In this document: in pieces, positions 41,510-51,810 of the stretch
Layout of the letters: each line of letters opens with the position of its first letter
Numbering within the stretch: the first letter of the stretch is position 1
Assembly (NCBI RefSeq): GCF_014784055.1
Contig: NZ_CP061813.1
Location: forward strand, 2,614,001 to 2,678,000
DNA length: 64,000 nucleotides
From: Polaribacter haliotis
GTDB taxonomy: Bacteria > Bacteroidota > Bacteroidia > Flavobacteriales > Flavobacteriaceae
Reading direction: 5' to 3'
Translations under genes and position numbers: made by a program
The notes under the pieces: model-generated
What the model was told of the DNA's origin: nothing
The model's database searches: none
Seen by the model: the letters and a program-made list of their open reading frames with translations, nothing else

Positions 41510-44500
41510 TTAATTTCCTCCTAAATTGTAAACGATATTAAAGCCACCATTAATTGCCTGTCTTGGAAAAGTGGTAGAAATCGCATATTTCGACGTTTGA
41601 TGATTGTAATAAAACGACGCTGTTAAATTACTACTTAATCTATAATCCGCGGTAAATTTAATAGAAAATAATTTCTGTCCACCACTAATTTGATCATTAT
41701 CTTCATCTACAGACCTAATTTGTGTTAAATTATCTCTTAAAGATACATCTGCTCTTAAGTTAATATCTCCTTTTAAAGTTTGTTTTTTACCTGTAAATCG
41801 AGTGTTTACTTTTACGTCTTTAAAAACATAGCCCATTCCAAAAATATACTCTGTTCCTTTAATATCAGTTAAAGTGCTGTTATTAAAATTCATTGTTAAT
41901 GTTCTATCACTTTTTATTTCTCCTCTTAATGAAAATGAATTTCTCATTTTCATATCTACTTTTATCAATGGAGAAAATTCGTCTACCAAAGTTACTGCAG
42001 ACACTAAAAGTTCTGGTTCGTAATTTCCAGCAGTATTAGATGCTGTTGGGTTTGAAGCATCGAATTGTAAATTATTTGTAAAGCTAGAAACTGTGTAAGA
42101 AGAATTATAACCATGTGAAACCACAAAATTGCTAAAATTATTTTTAAACCATTTAAATTTCATTAAACCATTGTAACGTAAAGTCCAATTTGGTATTGGA
42201 ATATTTCTAAACATAGAAGTACTTACATTCTCTGCACTTTTTCCAGAATATGCAGCTAAAAAAGCAGGTAATAAAACTTGCTGACTACTTTCTCCATAAC
42301 CAGAAACAGGATTTCCAGTTTCTGTAGCCAACCTGTTTGCAATTGTACTTCTGAAATCTCGCATGTTTTGAAAAAGTACATTTGCATCTGTAAAAACGGT
42401 AGAAATCATAGAATAACTTGTACTAAAGTTTCCGTTTTCGAAAGCTGGAGCACTATTATCTAAAGCTCCTGTTTCAGTTCCATTTTCTACAACATCTATT
42501 TGTTGCGAGATATCTCTCGTTTTAATTTTATTTCCTCTAACATCGATATTTAAATCTGTAAAAGGTTTTAAAGTAAATGTATAGTCTAACTTGTTATAGT
42601 GTGTTCTACTGTATGTTTTGTTATAATATTCGCTATTGTTTGGATCTCTTGGACCAACTAACCAGCCATTTTCTAAAGCTTTTGTTCTAATATCTACTTG
42701 GCTACCAAATGCAAAAGAAGTGGGTGCACCACCTAAGAAGCCAACATCTTCTGTGTAACCAGGTAATAATTGCCCATTATTTTCTGTGTAACTAACTTTT
42801 CCTTGCTTTACAGAAGTTACAACATCGTAAACACCTTTCAATATTTTTTTACCTATAGAAAGCTTTTTTTTCTGATTTATTTTTCCAGGAGCAGGAGGTA
42901 AGCCAGCTCCTTTTAATCCTTTTGAACTTTGTCTTTGATTCTTACTAAGTAATAGTTTTTCGAAACCAAGACCTTTGTAAAATTTATCGAAATTAAAAGT
43001 AGTGTTTAAATTGTGTGTATTTGCATTCTGAATAACATTACCAACCAAATCTACATAAGCAACATCTACTCCATTTACATCTATAGAACTTTGTGCTGCA
43101 GCTTGCCAATCGAAATCTGCTGTGTATGCATAATCTGCTTTTATCCAGCTTAAAAAAGGTATTTTATCGATTGGTAATTGGTAAGTACCATTTAATTTTT
43201 GATGATAATGATTCGCTCTTCCTGTGTTAAAGAAATCGTCGAAAACTTGAATGTCTTCAGACGTATCAAATGTATCGTAAATGTAACTATTGGTTGCATT
43301 AAAGTTTAAGGTTATAGATTTCGTTAAATCGAAACCAACTGTATAATCCCAATCGAATAAAAATCTACGTTGTTTTAATTCTGGTTGTGGAGATAAGCCT
43401 GCCACCAAATTACGAGATTGTTGTTCTGTATAATTTCTATTGATTCTAGAATTTACAGCAAATGTATTTGGAATAGGGTTGAAGTTAAAATCTTTAATCA
43501 ATTTTAAATATTTGCTATCTAAAAACTTTACATTTTTAAACGGTTCTATTGATTTTGCTCCAAAATTGTAATTATAGCTTGCACCAGCAGTTACGTTTTC
43601 GTTGATGTATTTTTGAATATTATAATCTCTATGAAATTCTTTGTTGTGTGCATAAGAAACAGATACATTTTCAACATCGTAAAATTTCGGTTTTTTTGTT
43701 GAATTTGGGTTTCTATTCTTTTTAACGTTTATAAAACTAATGCTTGTACGTTTTGTATAATCTCTAGAAAATTCGCTATTTGGATTTTGTCCCAAAGCAT
43801 CTTTTAAAGTAACATCTTGGTATTGTGGGTCGAATTTAGGATCTATAAATTTCTCTCCAATACTATAACTCATTGGTAATTGAATTCCCCAATTTTTAGG
43901 CGTTAAAACCTTTCCTAAATTTATAGTTGTAGCAACATCATATTGTTTTGTCTCATCTAAACTACGTTGGTTTACACGATCTTCTACATTTCCAAAACCA
44001 ATGGTAGACATGCTTCCTGCTAAAGAAACGTTGGCAACATCTGCAAAGTTGGCATCTGCATTTACTACTGCAGCCCAACCACCTTTATTATCGAAACCAG
44101 CAGAACGTAATTCGTTAAACCAAACTTCTCCACTTTTTTGAGTTAGAGAAGTATTTTTAATACCTAACATTATAGTTCTTAATTGAGCCAAAGTTGGGTT
44201 TCCTTTTACACTAATTTTATAAGGTAAGCCAGCATCTTGTTGTGTAGAAGTAAAAATATCTGCAATTGGAAAACCTGCAGCATCTCTTTCTAATTTTATT
44301 TTTCCAAACGTTTCTAAAAACGCATCTAAATTATTTCCTTCTGGCCAAATATCTAATTGCGAAGTTCCATTTCTAGATACTTTAAGAGGGATTTCAACTT
44401 GATAAAAATTCTCGTCTAAATCTGTTCCTAATCGAATAATTGCAGAAAGATCATTATCAGCCAAAGAAGATTCTCCTTGGTTTTCTTGTAAATGCATAAA

Positions 44501-47500
44501 CATTTTTAAACGTTTAAAACGTCTTAAATCTACACTAATATTCTTATAAATTGCTCTTATTTTTTCTGGTTCTAATCTGTTTACTTTTAAAGTTACAGAT
44601 TGTTCGTTTTGTAATTGAACAGTTGTACTTCCTTGTAAACGTTCACGCTCTATTCCTGGAGGTTGTATATAGCTACCTTCGTTTTGTTCGATACTAACCA
44701 CACCCACCTCAAAATTATTTAATTCATCTTGGGTTAAATCTACTGGATTGTTAATTGTTGGATCTAAAGTTCTTACATAACGTCTCCAATCCCCACGAAC
44801 TAAATCTAATTCCCCAAAACGAATTACAACTGGAATTCTAAAATTGGTTAAAAACATTCTTACAAAACGAATGCTGTTAAAGTCCGAAATATTATTTATT
44901 GGAGTTCCACTTCTAACTGGAACTCTAAATTGATACCATTTTGTTTGTTGTGTAGCTCCATTTTCTAAAGTTACTGTCGTAACTTTTTCATCAACAATAT
45001 ATCCAACTCCTTTTCGTAAATTATTTTTATTTAAAGAGATTTTATATTCAAAATAACTCTCTACAGTATTCATGGTTTGATCTCTGTTAATATCCTCTAC
45101 ATCTGGATATGTGGTAGATGAAGTTGGAAAAGATTCTGGAGACTGGTTTAATGTTGGCGAGTTTCCTTGAGTGTTATTAAAGTCTTTATATCTAGTAATT
45201 AAAGATGCATCAATAGCATCTAAATTTCCTCCTCTAAAAAACTGAAAGTTGTCTGCTGCAGGATCTGAAAGTGTTGAAAATTGTCCAATTCCTGTTAAAT
45301 TCTTTTCTTCATCGTCATTTAAACCATCAAAACCTAAATCTTGATTCGTTCTTGCTCCATCTTGTTCGTTAAATGCATAAATTATTGAAGGATTTCTTGG
45401 AACATCTCCCCAAGTTGTTCTATTTACATTATTTCCAGCAACTTTTAATCCGTCTTCTGGTAAACCGTTTTCGTACATTTTACGGTTATCTTTTAAAACA
45501 TCTTCAGAAACATTTCCTAAGTTAATATACAAATCTCCAACTTGATTTATAGGATTGTTTGGATTTACACCTTGTGGCAAACCTTCTCTATTTGTAATAG
45601 AGTAATTTTCGTAAGGATCCATAATCCAAAACTGAATGTATTCTACATTTGCTTGGTCGAAATTATTGGTTGTTAACGGCCTCATAATTCCTCCCCATCT
45701 TGTTTCTGGGTTTGGTAAAATTACTTTTCCTTCTGCTATACTTGCGTTCGGGTCGAAATTATAAGAACCTCTTTCCTCTGGGAAATAAGCCAAATCTAAT
45801 GTTCTTACTAAAGAATTTTGTGTAATATCTAACTGCACATTTGGAAACAATTCCTGGTAATTAATTTGTCTTGTTTCTGCTCTCGAAAGTTCGTCTGCAT
45901 CTATACTTGCTGGAGTTTCTCCTGCTCCATAAAAAATTTGATCTACACTATACCATGCCAATTTTGCCCTTTTGTAATTGTAAGATAAATCGTCTCTTTC
46001 CCCATTAAAATTAGGGAAATATTTTGGTGTACTTGCCTCATACCAATCTAATGGAGAAAGTAAACTAATAGGAATTTGCGAAGCTTCAAAATCGTCTATA
46101 TAAGAAGTAGCTGCACCAGTTACGTCAATTCCACTTGGTGTTCCTGGAATTAAATAAGCCATATCTCCTCTTACAGAAATGTTAGATGGTGCATCTGTAT
46201 CTACAAAAGGCAATTTATTTGCTAGTTTTGTAAAATAAGGCACTTCTGTAGAATAATTAAAATTGAAACCTAACATAGTATTGTTAATAGGTTCTGCACC
46301 GAAATTAACTTTTGGTGTTAAAGGTCTTTCTTCAATATTTAAATAAGTAGCACCAACTACTAAATCTTCAGAAAATTTATGCTCAACATCGATTCCCATA
46401 AAGGTTTTTCTTTGCTGATTAAAAACCGCATTATTTTCTGTTGAAACACTAATTGGAGTTCCTGATGCTTGTAAACCTGGATCTATAATTTGCACTCTTC
46501 CTAAATTGTAATCTACTACATAATCTACACCTTCTACCAACTGTCTTCCTCCAGCAGAAACTCTTACAGAACCTCTTGGAACATTAAAAGCGCCAATTGG
46601 AATTCCACCAGCATTTTCCGATTTAAAGTATCCTTTTAAAAAGTATTTGTCTTTATTCTGAAAGTTATTTTTGATGTTGATTTTCGTATTCAAATACAAT
46701 TCTCTAAAAGCGTATTTTTCTACATCTGATGTATTTGGATCTAAACCATTATCATTTGGTCCCATTTGAACAATATCGTTACCAAAAGGTTCTGGTTCTG
46801 GGAAAAAGATAAATCCGTTTTCGGAGTTTACAGTAATTCCTTCTACGTAGTCGAAATAACCATCTGGGTTTCTAGATTGACTTTGGTCTAATTGGTCTAA
46901 GTTTAATACTTGTAGTAAAGGTTTGTTTGCAAGACCTGCTGTTTGTGCATTTTGTAAAACGTTAGAAGGAATTCCTGTTTGGTCGTCTCTATATTGAATT
47001 TCGAATCGGAAACCATCTTGTGTTAATGGAAAAGCACCTAAAGCATACACGTTTTTCATCATTAAACGCCAAGTTGGGAAAGATTCTTCACCACCATTTC
47101 CATCTGGTCTTTTTGTTTGTAATATTTCGCTACGTAATAATTTTACGGCTAAATTATCTGGAGCTTGAATTCCATCATTAGAAAATTCTCCAACTTTAAA
47201 AGAGTTTTTTGTACTTCCACTTACATTTCCAGCCACTGTATATTCGTAGGCAACTGCCAAAACTTCGCCATCGTTTAATCTTCTATTTAAAGAAATAAAA
47301 CCTAATTGAGAATTTAGTTTAAACTCGTTAATTTCTAATTTTCTTGCATTTTCTAACATGGAAAAGTCTGTACCTTGTTCCATACCAAGTTCGTTTCTTA
47401 GGGTACTTTCAACTGTAGAAATATCTCTAATTCCATTTAAAACATTTGGTTCGTAAATGTTGTTAGCTCCGTTAAAAGGTAAATTTTTTCCAGAAACTAC

Positions 47501-48640
47501 AGCTTGGTTTGCACTTGGAACTATGTTTCCATTTTCGTCTACGAATACACCTGGATCCGATTCTGCTAAATCTGCAATCGCAACAATACTTCTAAAATCT
47601 TCTGTACTTGCGTTTCTATTGGTAATCCAAACTTCTATTCTTGTAATGTTTATTGGACTGCTTATTAATGGATAATTTTTTAGTGAATTTGCGTAGTTAT
47701 CGATAAAATATTGAGATAAGAAAAAATGACGATCATTATCGTAATCTGTCGTTCTTAATTCGAATTGTTGAATAGACGCTCCACCTTCTGAAACCACTGT
47801 TTTACTCTCGGAATTTTGCTGAGAAAAAACGGCTGTAATGTTTGTATTCCCAAATTTTAAATCTGTTTTTACCCCAAATAAACTTTGTGCTCCGTTAATT
47901 AACGAGTTTTTTATAGGCATAGAAACGTTACCAGCTTCAATTCCTTGAATAATATCGTCTTCTGTTGGTGTAAATCCTATTTTTACTAAGTTTTGAAAAT
48001 CGAAAGAAGCCTGTGTATCGTAATTTGCAGTAAATTCTAAACGTTCACCCACTTTTGCACGAATACTTGCGTTAATTTGTTGGTCGAAATCAAACGTAAA
48101 ATTGCTTCTGTTTTCTTCGGAAATTTGTGGATTGTCTGTATTTTGATAAATAAACCCAAGTTTTAAGTTTAAATTTCCTGTTGGTGTTACTTTAACTGCG
48201 GTTCCACCAAAAATAGATTCGAAAAATTTAGAATTTACATAATAAGTTGGTAGTAAATCTTTTTGACCATCTTTAGATCCTTTTTTCTTACCACTTGCAG
48301 CACTTACTTTGTCTTTAAAATACTGAGACATATCTCGTTTTAGGCGATATCTTTCGTATTCTCTTGGTGTTAAATAAATAGGTGTTTTTGTGTAGTAATT
48401 TCCTATTTTTTCAATAATAACATACCTGTTTAAAGTTTTATCGAAAATGATAACTTTTTCTGCCAAATCATCTAAAAACAAACCTCCTTTTTGGTCGCTC
48501 TTAAAATCGTAGCGAAGTTTTATAGAATCGTTTTTAACGACAATAGTGTCTTTTTTTGCTTTGGTTTGTGCGTATGTAGTTAAACTTACAGCAAACGCTA
48601 CTGTTAGAAATAAGAAAGTATTTTTTATAAACGTACTCAA
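41510..48640 (-). CDS. sprA: T9SS outer membrane translocon protein SprA
   Basis: A 2376-residue outer-membrane protein that forms the type IX secretion channel (a 36-strand barrel in F. johnsoniae) and is needed for gliding motility. It has a signal peptide (TFLFLTVAFAVSLTTYAQ), early GGLFLDDLAEKVIIFD and YYVNSKFFESIFGG segments, and a long series of beta strands ending in FNIVYNLGGN. Length is near that of known SprA (about 2400). The next gene upstream, ruvA, ends 4 nt away. Two candidate substrates with type A tails lie in this window (20924-25613). Confidence 0.97.
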   Translation of the reverse strand: MSTFIKNTFLFLTVAFAVSLTTYAQTKAKKDTIVVKNDSIKLRYDFKSDQKGGLFLDDLAEKVIIFDKTLNRYVIIEKIGNYYTKTPIYLTPREYERYRLKRDMSQYFKDKVSAASGKKKGSKDGQKDLLPTYYVNSKFFESIFGGTAVKVTPTGNLNLKLGFIYQNTDNPQISEENRSNFTFDFDQQINASIRAKVGERLEFTANYDTQASFDFQNLVKIGFTPTEDDIIQGIEAGNVSMPIKNSLINGAQSLFGVKTDLKFGNTNITAVFSQQNSESKTVVSEGGASIQQFELRTTDYDNDRHFFLSQYFIDNYANSLKNYPLISSPINITRIEVWITNRNASTEDFRSIVAIADLAESDPGVFVDENGNIVPSANQAVVSGKNLPFNGANNIYEPNVLNGIRDISTVESTLRNELGMEQGTDFSMLENARKLEINEFKLNSQLGFISLNRRLNDGEVLAVAYEYTVAGNVSGSTKNSFKVGEFSNDGIQAPDNLAVKLLRSEILQTKRPDGNGGEESFPTWRLMMKNVYALGAFPLTQDGFRFEIQYRDDQTGIPSNVLQNAQTAGLANKPLLQVLNLDQLDQSQSRNPDGYFDYVEGITVNSENGFIFFPEPEPFGNDIVQMGPNDNGLDPNTSDVEKYAFRELYLNTKINIKNNFQNKDKYFLKGYFKSENAGGIPIGAFNVPRGSVRVSAGGRQLVEGVDYVVDYNLGRVQIIDPGLQASGTPISVSTENNAVFNQQRKTFMGIDVEHKFSEDLVVGATYLNIEERPLTPKVNFGAEPINNTMLGFNFNYSTEVPYFTKLANKLPFVDTDAPSNISVRGDMAYLIPGTPSGIDVTGAATSYIDDFEASQIPISLLSPLDWYEASTPKYFPNFNGERDDLSYNYKRAKLAWYSVDQIFYGAGETPASIDADELSRAETRQINYQELFPNVQLDITQNSLVRTLDLAYFPEERGSYNFDPNASIAEGKVILPNPETRWGGIMRPLTTNNFDQANVEYIQFWIMDPYENYSITNREGLPQGVNPNNPINQVGDLYINLGNVSEDVLKDNRKMYENGLPEDGLKVAGNNVNRTTWGDVPRNPSIIYAFNEQDGARTNQDLGFDGLNDDEEKNLTGIGQFSTLSDPAADNFQFFRGGNLDAIDASLITRYKDFNNTQGNSPTLNQSPESFPTSSTTYPDVEDINRDQTMNTVESYFEYKISLNKNNLRKGVGYIVDEKVTTVTLENGATQQTKWYQFRVPVRSGTPINNISDFNSIRFVRMFLTNFRIPVVIRFGELDLVRGDWRRYVRTLDPTINNPVDLTQDELNNFEVGVVSIEQNEGSYIQPPGIERERLQGSTTVQLQNEQSVTLKVNRLEPEKIRAIYKNISVDLRRFKRLKMFMHLQENQGESSLADNDLSAIIRLGTDLDENFYQVEIPLKVSRNGTSQLDIWPEGNNLDAFLETFGKIKLERDAAGFPIADIFTSTQQDAGLPYKISVKGNPTLAQLRTIMLGIKNTSLTQKSGEVWFNELRSAGFDNKGGWAAVVNADANFADVANVSLAGSMSTIGFGNVEDRVNQRSLDETKQYDVATTINLGKVLTPKNWGIQLPMSYSIGEKFIDPKFDPQYQDVTLKDALGQNPNSEFSRDYTKRTSISFINVKKNRNPNSTKKPKFYDVENVSVSYAHNKEFHRDYNIQKYINENVTAGASYNYNFGAKSIEPFKNVKFLDSKYLKLIKDFNFNPIPNTFAVNSRINRNYTEQQSRNLVAGLSPQPELKQRRFLFDWDYTVGFDLTKSITLNFNATNSYIYDTFDTSEDIQVFDDFFNTGRANHYHQKLNGTYQLPIDKIPFLSWIKADYAYTADFDWQAAAQSSIDVNGVDVAYVDLVGNVIQNANTHNLNTTFNFDKFYKGLGFEKLLLSKNQRQSSKGLKGAGLPPAPGKINQKKKLSIGKKILKGVYDVVTSVKQGKVSYTENNGQLLPGYTEDVGFLGGAPTSFAFGSQVDIRTKALENGWLVGPRDPNNSEYYNKTYSRTHYNKLDYTFTLKPFTDLNIDVRGNKIKTRDISQQIDVVENGTETGALDNSAPAFENGNFSTSYSMISTVFTDANVLFQNMRDFRSTIANRLATETGNPVSGYGESSQQVLLPAFLAAYSGKSAENVSTSMFRNIPIPNWTLRYNGLMKFKWFKNNFSNFVVSHGYNSSYTVSSFTNNLQFDASNPTASNTAGNYEPELLVSAVTLVDEFSPLIKVDMKMRNSFSLRGEIKSDRTLTMNFNNSTLTDIKGTEYIFGMGYVFKDVKVNTRFTGKKQTLKGDINLRADVSLRDNLTQIRSVDEDNDQISGGQKLFSIKFTADYRLSSNLTASFYYNHQTSKYAISTTFPRQAINGGFNIVYNLGGN

Positions 48641-48644
48641 TTGA

Positions 48645-49226
48645 TTATAAACTTTTTAAGGCTAATTTTATGATTTGCTCTACAGAAGCATCTGAATTTT
48701 CTTTCAAAATAGCAGAAACTAGCTTGTCTGACTGTTTTCTTTGGAAACCTAAAACTTCTAAAGCAGATAACGCTTCATCTTTGTTTGTATTGCTTACAGA
48801 AAGAGAAACTTCATCCATATTAAAAGTCTTTAAGATTTTATCTTTTAAATCTACAATAACTCTTTGTGCAGTTTTTGCTCCAATACCTTTTACAGACTGA
48901 ATTAAAGCCACATTTTCGGATGCAATTGCATTTTGTATTTCTTCTGAAGTCATCGAAGAACACATAGTTCTTGCAATACTTGGCCCAACCCCAGAAACAG
49001 AAATTAAAAGTTTAAATACTTCTCTTTCTGTTTTGCTAATAAACCCAAAAAGTGTGTGTGCATCTTCTCTAATGGATAAGTGTGTGAATAAAACAACGTT
49101 TTCGTCTTCTGGTAAACTAGAAAATGTATTTAGAGAAATATGAAGTAAATACCCAACACCATTGCAATCGACAACAACTTCTGTCGGACTTTTTTCTACT
49201 AATTTTCCTCTAACTTGTGTAATCAT
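48645..49226 (-). CDS. ruvA: Holliday junction branch migration protein RuvA
   Basis: RuvA binds Holliday junctions and loads RuvB. The 193-residue protein has the N-terminal OB fold (MITQVRGKLVEKSPTEVVVDCNGVGY), two helix-hairpin-helix motifs (LLISVSGVGPSIARTM and SVKGIGAKTAQRVIVDL), and a C-terminal RuvB-binding domain (ALEVLGF...). Length is typical. It lies between maeB (212-nt gap) and sprA (4-nt gap). Confidence 0.97.
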   Translation of the reverse strand: MITQVRGKLVEKSPTEVVVDCNGVGYLLHISLNTFSSLPEDENVVLFTHLSIREDAHTLFGFISKTEREVFKLLISVSGVGPSIARTMCSSMTSEEIQNAIASENVALIQSVKGIGAKTAQRVIVDLKDKILKTFNMDEVSLSVSNTNKDEALSALEVLGFQRKQSDKLVSAILKENSDASVEQIIKLALKSL

Positions 49227-49403
49227 AACTTGTATTCAGGCTTCTAAAGTACTATTTTATATTTGTTGTTGCCTAATTTTTTAAAATATTGCTAAAATTG
49301 GAAAAGAAAAGATTATTGAAGCTAGAAAATAAACCAAACTTATAATTTGTTCGTAAAAAGTCTTACATAAACCATCTTTTAACAAAGCGATTTTTTTGTC
49401 ATT

Positions 49404-49424
49404 CCAACTTCCAACTTCCAACTT
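49404..49424. repeat. Three tandem CCAACTT repeats between ruvA and maeB
   Basis: CCAACTT occurs three times in a row at 49404-49424, 14 nt before the maeB stop. The remaining 212-nt gap shows no gene. No function is suggested. Confidence 0.6.
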
Positions 49425-49438
49425 TTACTTCAAACTCC

Positions 49439-51721
49439 CTACTTCTTCCTCCTCTTCTCTTTTTGTTGCGCATCTACAACCGCCAAAGCAGCCATATTTA
49501 CCATCTCGTCTACACTTGCACCTAATTGTAAAATATGTACAGGTTTATCGAATCCTAATATTACTGGGCCAATAGATTCTGCACCTTGTACTTCTTTCAT
49601 TAATTTATAAGTAATATTTGCAGATTCTAAATTTGGGAAAATCAGCACATTTACTTTTTTTCCATTCAGTTTAGAAAAAGGAAATTCTTTTGCTAATAAT
49701 TCTGGATTTAATGCAAAATCTGCTTGAATTTCTCCATCTATAACCACTTTAGGGAAATTACGATGAATGTAAGAAACCGCTTCTCTAATTTTCTTAGAAG
49801 TATCTGAGTTTGATGATCCAAAATTAGAATAAGATAACATTGCAATATTTGGACTTACACCAAACATACTTGCAAAATTACCAGTCATTTGTGCAATTTT
49901 TGCTAATTCTTTTGCACTTGGATTCTCGTTTATAGTTGTATCTGCTAAAAATAATGGACCTTGTTTCGTTAACATTAAATTACAAGCTGCAATTCTAGAA
50001 ACATCTTTATCTCTTTCAATTAACTCTAGCATTGGTTTTACTACAGAAGGATAAGGCCTAGAATATCCAGTAATTAAAGCGTCTGCTTCGCCTTCATTTA
50101 CCATCATTGCAGCGAAATAATTACGTTCTCGCATTAATTTTTTTGCTTCAGAAAGTGTTCTTCCTTTTCTTTGGCGGGTTTTCCAATACGATTCTCCAAA
50201 ACGATTTCTTCTTTCGTTTTCTTCATCTGTTTTTGGGTCTATAATTGGTACATTACCTGTAAAACCTATTTCTGCTTTTAGTTCTAAAATAACTTCTTTT
50301 CTTCCTAAAAGAATTGGTTTTCCTAGTTTTTCTTCATGCACTCTTTGAGCTGCTTTTAATACATCTAAATGATCTGCTTCTGCAAAAACGATACGTTTTG
50401 GATTGCTCTTTGCTCTGTTGTGTAAAAGCCTAATTTCTTTAGATCCAGAACCAGAACGTTCCATTAATTCTTCGCGATATTTGTCCCAATCTGTTATAGG
50501 TTCTAAAGCAACCCCAGAATCCATTGCAGCTTTTGCAATAGCTGGAGGTATTTCATAAATTAATCTTGGATCAAATGGTTTTGGAATAATGTATTCTTTA
50601 CCGTAAGTTAAACTTACTTCATCATACACAATATTTACTTGTTCTGGAACCGATTTTTTAGCCAAATCTGCTAAAGCATGTACAGCTGCCATTTTCATTT
50701 CCTCATTAATTTTTGTAGCCCTAACGTCTAAAGCACCTCTAAAAATAAACGGAAAACCTAATACATTATTCACTTGGTTAGGATGGTCCGATCTTCCAGT
50801 TGCCATAATAATATCTTTTCTAGTTGCAACTGCGACATCGTATTCAATTTCTGGATCTGGGTTAGCCATTGCAAAAACAATTGGGTTTTTGGCCATACCT
50901 AATAACATTTCTGGTGTTACCACATTTCCCATAGAAAGACCAATAAATACGTCTGCATTTTGCATGGCTTCCTCTAGAGTGGTAATATCTTGGTCTGTTG
51001 CGAACTCAGCTTTTTGCGAACTTAAGTTGTCTCTATCTTTTCTGATAACACCTTTACTATCGCACATAACTACATTTTCTCTTTTTACACCCAATTTTAA
51101 ATACAAACGAGTACAAGAAATTGCAGCTGCACCAGCTCCATTTACTACTATTTTTACTTTTGTAATATCTTTTTCGGAAATATCAATCGCATTTTTTAAA
51201 GCAGCCGCAGAAATAATTGCAGTTCCATGCTGGTCGTCATGCATTACAGGAATGTCTAATTCTGCTTTTAACCTTGTTTCTATTTCGAACGCTTCTGGCG
51301 CTTTTATGTCTTCTAAATTAATGCCGCCAAAAGTAGGTGCAATTGCTTTTACAGTGGCTATAAAATGCTCTACATCTGTTGCATCTACTTCAATATCGAA
51401 AACATCGATATCTGCAAATATTTTAAATAACAAACCTTTTCCTTCCATTACTGGTTTAGAGGCTTCAGGGCCAATATCTCCCAAACCTAAAACTGCAGTA
51501 CCATTCGAAATTACAGCCACTAAATTTCCTTTAGAGGTATATTTATAGGCGTTATTTTTATCTTTTGCAATTTCCAAACAAGGCTCTGCAACTCCAGGAG
51601 AATAAGCTAATGCTAAATCGTGTTGTGTTGCATACTTCTTAGTTGGTACAACTTCAATCTTTCCTGGTTTTGGTTTTGCGTGGTATAGTAAAGCTTCGTG
51701 TCTTTTTCTAGAATCACTCAT
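49439..51721 (-). CDS. maeB: NADP-dependent malic enzyme
   Basis: A 760-residue malic enzyme that decarboxylates malate to pyruvate with NADP. The N-terminal half has the malic motifs HDLALAYSPGVAEP, DDQHGTAII and ANPDPEI; the nucleotide fold carries VNGAGAAAISC. The C-terminal third is a phosphotransacetylase-like domain (residues about 430-755), typical of MaeB, thought to be regulatory. The chosen ATG gives SDSRKRHEALLYHA; a frame from 51763 would begin at a TTG upstream of the -7 box at 51746-51753. The enzyme supplies NADPH. Confidence 0.96.
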   Translation of the reverse strand: MSDSRKRHEALLYHAKPKPGKIEVVPTKKYATQHDLALAYSPGVAEPCLEIAKDKNNAYKYTSKGNLVAVISNGTAVLGLGDIGPEASKPVMEGKGLLFKIFADIDVFDIEVDATDVEHFIATVKAIAPTFGGINLEDIKAPEAFEIETRLKAELDIPVMHDDQHGTAIISAAALKNAIDISEKDITKVKIVVNGAGAAAISCTRLYLKLGVKRENVVMCDSKGVIRKDRDNLSSQKAEFATDQDITTLEEAMQNADVFIGLSMGNVVTPEMLLGMAKNPIVFAMANPDPEIEYDVAVATRKDIIMATGRSDHPNQVNNVLGFPFIFRGALDVRATKINEEMKMAAVHALADLAKKSVPEQVNIVYDEVSLTYGKEYIIPKPFDPRLIYEIPPAIAKAAMDSGVALEPITDWDKYREELMERSGSGSKEIRLLHNRAKSNPKRIVFAEADHLDVLKAAQRVHEEKLGKPILLGRKEVILELKAEIGFTGNVPIIDPKTDEENERRNRFGESYWKTRQRKGRTLSEAKKLMRERNYFAAMMVNEGEADALITGYSRPYPSVVKPMLELIERDKDVSRIAACNLMLTKQGPLFLADTTINENPSAKELAKIAQMTGNFASMFGVSPNIAMLSYSNFGSSNSDTSKKIREAVSYIHRNFPKVVIDGEIQADFALNPELLAKEFPFSKLNGKKVNVLIFPNLESANITYKLMKEVQGAESIGPVILGFDKPVHILQLGASVDEMVNMAALAVVDAQQKEKRRKK

Positions 51722-51745
51722 AAATTTGTAGTTTGTTTGAACCTG

Positions 51746-51753
51746 CAAATATA
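51746..51753 (-). promoter_or_regulatory. -7 promoter element of maeB
   Basis: The minus strand reads TATATTTG (TAnnTTTG), 24 nt before the ATG at 51721. This excludes the upstream TTG as the start. Confidence 0.55.
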
Positions 51754-51810
51754 TGGTTTTCAAAGTAAGAGAAAATGAAATTTAGAAAGAATAATTGGTG
51801 AAAACTTGGT

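Noticed and set aside
50889..51548. A 219-codon open frame on the plus strand inside maeB.
   Set aside because: It is antisense to a full, well-motifed malic enzyme, has no promoter or family resemblance, and its composition mirrors the coding strand.
51722..51763. Longer maeB frame from 51763.
   Set aside because: It starts at a TTG upstream of the -7 element at 51746-51753.
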